A DNA stretch of 16,137 nt from an uncultured Bacilli bacterium (GTDB taxonomy: Bacteria > Bacillota_I > Bacilli_A > RF39 > UBA660), in the NCBI GenBank assembly GCA_947629195.1, contig CANRCS010000011.1:1-16137 (forward strand), read 5' to 3'. The notes beneath the pieces are model-generated. The model was not told where the DNA came from and searched no databases. It worked only from the letters and a program-made list of their open reading frames with translations. Made by a program: the position numbers and the translations under genes. Below are positions 13,026-16,137 of this stretch, piece after piece (position 1 is the first letter of the stretch; every line of letters begins with the position of its first letter).

Positions 13026-13084
13026 TTGTACACATTTTTGGTACAAAAACATATACGCATATATAACAAATTCATATTAATATG
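13026..13084. promoter_or_regulatory. Inverted repeats and possible promoter in the divergent amidase/YtaF gap
   Basis: TTGTAC (13026-13031) and GTACAA (13041-13046) form an inverted repeat with a 9-base gap. CATATTAATATG (13073-13084) is a perfect 12-base palindrome. Between them a plus-strand TTGGTA (13038-13043), 18-base spacer and TATAAC (13062-13067) could be the YtaF-like gene's promoter, placing the second palindrome at its transcription start. Either may be an operator; in DNA this AT-rich short palindromes also arise by chance. Confidence 0.3.
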
Positions 13085-13104
13085 TTAGTAGGTGATAGAC
13101 TTAT

Positions 13105-13689
13105 ATGTTAGAGACAATTTTACTATTAATTATTTTTTGTATTGATTTATTATTGGTATGTATAACCTATTCTATAAATAAAATAAAAATACCCTTTAAA
13201 TCGGGTTTAATAATTTCAAGTGTATGTTGTATATCATTAATAATATCAAGTATTTTTAGTAATTTAATATTTAATAATATGAATAGTATATTATGTAATA
13301 TTATTTGTTTTTTAATTTTATTAATACTTGGCTTATATAATATATTTAGTGATAAAATAAAAAATGTATTATCTAAAAATCATAATAAATTATTTCAAAT
13401 CTATGTAGATGAAACAAAAGCTGATTTAAATAATTCTAAAAATTTAAATAGAGTAGAAGCCCTAATATTATCTATAATTTTATCCCTTGATTCGTTTGTA
13501 GGTGGAATAAGTATAGATTTTACAAAGAACAATTTATGTTTTGTGGTTTTTCTATTTTTCTTTATTAATATTATATTTATAATATTAGGTAATATAATAG
13601 GAAACAGTGTTAGTAAATATATAAATTTTAATACATCTTATATATGTGGTATTTTATTAATAATAATTGGTATTTTTAAATTAATATAA
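13105..13689 (+). CDS. YtaF/MntP-like integral membrane protein
   Basis: 194 residues, mostly hydrophobic, with about six helices in two related halves. The second half opens with KADLNNSKNLNRVEALILSIILSLDSFVGGIS (105-136); the 'AD-D-S ... EA ... LSLDSF-GG' pattern is that of YtaF, a sporulation-associated member of the MntP manganese-exporter superfamily. The first half (D14, IDLLL, then NKIKIPF) is a worn version of the same repeat. MntP proteins export Mn2+; YtaF's substrate is not established, so no substrate is assigned. AGGTGA lies nine bases before the ATG. It is divergent from the amidase and convergent with the deacetylase, 14 bases apart. I see no Mn2+-sensing (yybP-ykoY) riboswitch in the leader. 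Confidence 0.7.
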   Translation: MLETILLLIIFCIDLLLVCITYSINKIKIPFKSGLIISSVCCISLIISSIFSNLIFNNMNSILCNIICFLILLILGLYNIFSDKIKNVLSKNHNKLFQIYVDETKADLNNSKNLNRVEALILSIILSLDSFVGGISIDFTKNNLCFVVFLFFFINIIFIILGNIIGNSVSKYINFNTSYICGILLIIIGIFKLI

Positions 13690-13724
13690 GCATAAAATTA
13701 GAATTAATTTCTTATTTTATGCTT
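13688..13724. terminator. Bidirectional terminator overlapping both stop codons
   Basis: Arms AAGCATAAAAT (13688-13698) and ATTTTATGCTT (13714-13724) pair fully; after one T:T mismatch AGAA (13700-13703) pairs with TTCT (13709-13712), making a long stem with a five-base loop. It contains part of the TAA of the plus-strand gene (13687-13689) and the last codons and TAA (13704-13706) of the minus-strand gene. Confidence 0.8.
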
Positions 13725-14993
13725 TATTTGTGGAGTCATTTCAGTTATCTTGTCAAACCTATATCCATTTTGTTTACCATATTGTATTATATCTTTTAGG
13801 GCTTTTACAGTTTTATTATTATTTTGAAAATCATGCATTAAAATTACATTGGTATTATAATCATATTTTTCTAATTGGGAAACTACGTTTTTATATATTC
13901 TTTTGGATGATATTTTTGATGTATCGTTTGATGCAATGTTCCAATCAAAATATATAAAACCTTTTTCTTTTGTTTTAATACTTAGTTTTGTCATTAATCC
14001 AGTACTTATTCTGCTTATTGTATTTGAACTTCCTCCAGGAAATCTTATTATATTTGATTTATATCCTGTTATTTTTTTTACTTTATTATTAATAAGATTT
14101 AAATCATCAAAGTATGCATCTTCTGATTTATATATAGATTTATATTTGTGAGAATAACTATGAAGTCCAATAGTATGTCCTTCATCGTATGCTCTTTTTA
14201 TTACTTTATCATATTTTTCATCTGCATTTATTACAAAAAATGTTGCTTTTATTCCTTCTTCTTTTAGTATATCTAATATCTTTGTTGTTGTAGAACTTGG
14301 TCCATCATCAAATGTAAAATAAATTGTTTTTTGATTTACATCTGGTTCTTCTATTATATTTATTATTCTATTAGTAGATGTTTTATTTCCAGAACTATCA
14401 CTAACACTATATACAAGTTCATATTTACCAACTTTATTTGTATCAATATGTCCTTCTATTGAAACTTTATCGGTTATATCACCATCACAGTTATCATCCG
14501 CATTATATCCTGCTTCAAAATATGTATTACCAACATACATAGTAGATGATTGATATCCTTTTAGTGATATTTTAGGTTTATCACTATCACGTCTTATAAC
14601 ATTTTCTTCATTTTCATTATATTCATCATTAGGACATATTTCTATTTTTCCCTCACCTAATATATTTGTCACAACATCTGAACTATCTATAACATTTATA
14701 GTTCTAACTTTTTTATATTTTTTATTTCTAAAATTTAGTGTATATGTAATTTGGTAATTACCAACTTTCTTATTATTTAAATTACTAGTTATTTTTACTT
14801 TATCTGATATATCTTTGTTTAGATATTTCGCACTATATCCATATTCTTTGTAATTAGTATTTATTTCCATGATTATATTATTATTACCTTTTAATTTAAA
14901 AATTGGTTCTTTATTTATTAAACAAAGAATAATACAGACTGTTACTAGTACAAATAATATTAAAGTATATATTATTTTCATTTTTCTATTCAT
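13704..14993 (-). CDS. Polysaccharide (peptidoglycan) deacetylase with two Ig-like domains
   Basis: 429 residues. Signal anchor at about 6-26; two related Ig-like domains of the DUF5011 type at about 32-103 (EYGYSAKYLNKDISDKV ... VGNYQITYTL) and 137-215 (EAGYNADDNCDGDITDKV ... VGKYELVYSVSD); NodB/CE4 catalytic domain at about 222-425. CE4 motifs are complete: TFDDGP (227-232, D229 base, D230 metal), HSYSH (H278, H282 metal ligands), RFPGG (317-321), DWN (350-352), LMHD (385-388, catalytic His). Such enzymes remove acetyl groups from GlcNAc in peptidoglycan outside the membrane, giving lysozyme resistance. The ribosome site is unusual (GGGG at 15002-15005), following a TATAAT at 15011-15016; if that -10 is used, the leader is only about a dozen bases. 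Confidence 0.92.
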   Translation of the reverse strand: MNRKMKIIYTLILFVLVTVCIILCLINKEPIFKLKGNNNIIMEINTNYKEYGYSAKYLNKDISDKVKITSNLNNKKVGNYQITYTLNFRNKKYKKVRTINVIDSSDVVTNILGEGKIEICPNDEYNENEENVIRRDSDKPKISLKGYQSSTMYVGNTYFEAGYNADDNCDGDITDKVSIEGHIDTNKVGKYELVYSVSDSSGNKTSTNRIINIIEEPDVNQKTIYFTFDDGPSSTTTKILDILKEEGIKATFFVINADEKYDKVIKRAYDEGHTIGLHSYSHKYKSIYKSEDAYFDDLNLINNKVKKITGYKSNIIRFPGGSSNTISRISTGLMTKLSIKTKEKGFIYFDWNIASNDTSKISSKRIYKNVVSQLEKYDYNTNVILMHDFQNNNKTVKALKDIIQYGKQNGYRFDKITEMTPQIKHKIRN

Positions 14994-15001
14994 TGGACAT
15001 A

Positions 15002-15016
15002 CCCCAATAAATTATA
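15002..15016 (-). promoter_or_regulatory. Deacetylase -10 and G-rich ribosome site
   Basis: TATAAT at 15011-15016 followed on the minus strand by TTATT and GGGG (15002-15005), eight bases before the ATG at 14993. The AATTTATTGGGG segment recurs before the gene at 15934. No good -35. The 53 bases left (15006-15058) show only weak AT-rich inverted repeats and no clear terminator for the 291-residue gene. Confidence 0.45.
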
Positions 15017-15058
15017 TACAATGAATAATTGAAATATTAATGATTATTTTTAATATTT

Positions 15059-15934
15059 TTACAAATGTTTTATTAAAGATTTACCAATAATAGATTTATC
15101 TAAAATTTCATTGTTTCTTCTTTCTTCCTTTTCTATTAGTTCCATAACTTGTTTATATTTTTTAGATATTTTACTTATACATTGTATATCGTATATAAAA
15201 TGTACATTTAAATATTTATAAATATTACTATTTTCAAAAGCACCAGTATATTTTTCCTTATTATCAAATTGAATGCCAGATACTAATATATCTTTAGATA
15301 AAGCTATATCATTTTTTTTATCTATTAACCATTTTATTTTCGATACTTCTACCCATACATAATCGCCATCCTTATACTCTTCACCATTTGATAGTTTAAG
15401 TAATCTATCCCAGCATGGATTTGCTTTAATTCTTACATATTTTTTATCATCAAATTCATATTCTATGTGTTCTTGTGGTAAAAATCCTTTATACCATTCA
15501 TTATATTTTCTAGAGTCAGTTGTATATGTTTTACCTGTTTCAGTTAAGTTATTATTTTTATATAATTCTTCTAGCTTTTCTTGTAAAATATTATCTACTG
15601 CATTTTGTGGATATTCTCCATATTCTACTTCTGTTATTCCATCTTCGTTAGTTATTTCATATGAACTATCATTTTTAATTTTTGAGTAAGGTATGACAGG
15701 TCGTATTCCGTTTTCACGATTCGTTCTATATTCATAATCCTTATAACCAGTAGCATTAATAATATTATATATGTTATCCGATTTTATCCAATAATATCCA
15801 AATCCATTATTTTCAAATCCACCAAGTAAAACTGCAAAATCAGTTATTGTTGCACTGCGACCTATTTTATTAAATATATTTATTTCATCTTTTCCAAAAA
15901 CTTGTTCCCTACTTAATAATGTCACTTTATCCAT
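15059..15934 (-). CDS. Unrecognised 291-residue protein (conserved-looking, no signal peptide)
   Basis: No signal peptide or membrane helix. About 1-85 carries LLSREQVFGKDE and a WIKSDN...RTNRENGIRPVIPYSK segment that reads like the 'WlRs ... giRPv' part of repeat proteins with a C-type-lectin-like or DUF6273-type fold. About 100-245 has VEYGEYPQ, TYTTDSRKY, KKYVRIKAN, YVWVEVSKIKWLIDKKNDIALSKDILVSGIQF and FENSNIYKYLN, again the DUF6273-like 'yGeYPQ ... p-ieWlvl ... aLS' pattern that I recall from gut Bacillota proteins of unknown function. The last 35 residues are charged and helical. Family assignment is tentative. Promoter at 15971-15999; ribosome site is an unusual GGGGG (15943-15947). Confidence 0.7.
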   Translation of the reverse strand: MDKVTLLSREQVFGKDEINIFNKIGRSATITDFAVLLGGFENNGFGYYWIKSDNIYNIINATGYKDYEYRTNRENGIRPVIPYSKIKNDSSYEITNEDGITEVEYGEYPQNAVDNILQEKLEELYKNNNLTETGKTYTTDSRKYNEWYKGFLPQEHIEYEFDDKKYVRIKANPCWDRLLKLSNGEEYKDGDYVWVEVSKIKWLIDKKNDIALSKDILVSGIQFDNKEKYTGAFENSNIYKYLNVHFIYDIQCISKISKKYKQVMELIEKEERRNNEILDKSIIGKSLIKHL

Positions 15935-15970
15935 TTATATTTCCCCCAATAAATTTATTAATTATTTCAT

Positions 15971-15999
15971 ATTCTAACACACTTTAAATTCATTAGCAA
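15971..15999 (-). promoter_or_regulatory. Promoter of the 291-residue gene
   Basis: Minus strand: -35 TTGCTA (15994-15999), 17-base spacer, TGTTAGAAT extended -10 (TAGAAT 15971-15976). The leader is about 30 bases and contains AATTTATTGGGGG. Confidence 0.6.
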
Positions 16000-16019
16000 C
16001 AACAAATAATTTTGTATAC

Positions 16020-16043
16020 AAAAAATCAACATTTCTGTTGATT
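16020..16043 (-). terminator. Terminator of a minus-strand gene beyond the window
   Basis: 8-bp stem AATCAACA (16036-16043 read on the minus strand) with TGTTGATT (16024-16031), 4-base loop, then a T run (16020-16025). Its plus-strand TTGATT also serves as the -35 of the SOS-type promoter. Confidence 0.6.
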
Positions 16044-16066
16044 ATAGAACGGATGTTTGTTATAAT
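16038..16066 (+). promoter_or_regulatory. SOS-type promoter with LexA box in the spacer
   Basis: -35 TTGATT (16038-16043), 17-base spacer, TGT-extended -10 TATAAT (16061-16066). In the spacer GAACGGATGTTT (16047-16058) fits the Firmicute LexA/DinR core GAAC-RNRY-GTTY at every position. A LexA dimer there would block polymerase. The regulated plus-strand gene must start beyond 16137: in 16067-16137 I find no start with a following open frame, only an AGGTGT at 16093-16098. Confidence 0.6.
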
Positions 16067-16137
16067 GAATTTGGATACATTTGAAATATATCAGGTGTCT
16101 TTCCCTTTCATTTATTTGATTATTTAAAATTTTTAAA

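Noticed and set aside
16065..16127. 20-codon ATG frame just after the SOS-type promoter
   Set aside because: Its ATG lies within the -10 element, so it could not be in the transcript, and it has no ribosome site.
16026..16136. Open minus-strand frame running in from the right edge and ending in TGA
   Set aside because: It would overlap the SOS box, promoter and terminator, its residues look like random AT-rich translation, and TGA stops are not used by the other genes here.
1..16137. UGA-as-tryptophan genetic code (Mycoplasma-like), considered because of the extreme AT content
   Set aside because: Trp is encoded by TGG in conserved motifs (for example DWN in the deacetylase), frames close properly without reading through TGA, and peptidoglycan enzymes indicate a walled cell.
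1..16137. CRISPR array, tRNA or rRNA genes, insertion sequences, riboswitches
   Set aside because: No regularly spaced repeats, no GC-rich structured RNA and no transposase or integrase reading frames were seen; gaps between genes are short and AT-rich.

Overview
The window is very AT-rich (many intergenic lines hold under 15% G+C), uses TGG for Trp and ends nearly every gene with TAA, so the standard bacterial code applies and this is not a UGA=Trp mollicute. Strong AGGAGG/AGGTG ribosome sites, TGn-extended -10 promoters, a YlmH homologue, a YtaF-like protein, a peptidoglycan amidase and a peptidoglycan deacetylase all point to a walled, low-GC Bacillota, possibly one of the uncultured gut Bacilli/Clostridia. 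That placement is inference. Most genes run on the minus strand.

Left edge (1-276): two DnaA-box-like sites flank a minus-strand promoter whose gene starts at base 13 and leaves the window. This looks like a dnaA promoter/oriC flank. An unrecognised 229-residue gene (277-966) follows, with its own promoter and terminators on both sides.

1041-4493 is the most unusual part. A minus-strand cluster of five exported or membrane proteins contains two related units. Each unit is a small two-helix membrane protein (3952-4431; 2139-2657) followed by a secreted protein with a copper-amine-oxidase-type stalk domain (2717-3940; 1514-2146). A membrane-anchored Big2-like protein (1055-1504) ends the cluster. 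One Cys-rich tail (C-x7-C-x5-C-x12-C, ending NWNE-stop) sits at the C-terminus of a secreted protein and of a membrane protein. The repeat continues past the stop codon into a dead copy of the next gene's start. I know of no described system with this layout; it could be a surface assembly or anchoring apparatus.

4493-8523: uvrA (nucleotide excision repair) on the minus strand, divergent from a plus-strand GNAT acetyltransferase and an overlapping dCMP deaminase, closed by a bidirectional terminator. 8526-10333: a type II restriction-modification pair, m5C methyltransferase then an Eco47II/Sau96I-family endonuclease, predicted to act at GGNCC; it looks acquired. 10429-12970: a multidomain cell-wall amidase translationally coupled to ylmH. 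13105-13689: YtaF/MntP-like membrane protein, convergent with a two-Ig-domain polysaccharide deacetylase (13704-14993), the pair sharing one terminator that overlaps both stop codons. 15059-15934: an unrecognised 291-residue protein. The right edge (16024-16066) holds a terminator for a gene beyond the window and a plus-strand promoter with a good LexA/SOS box in its spacer.

Several genes have a longer in-frame start that lies inside the Shine-Dalgarno sequence; the starts given here are the internal ATGs that fit the ribosome site. Everything was read by eye with no database search.
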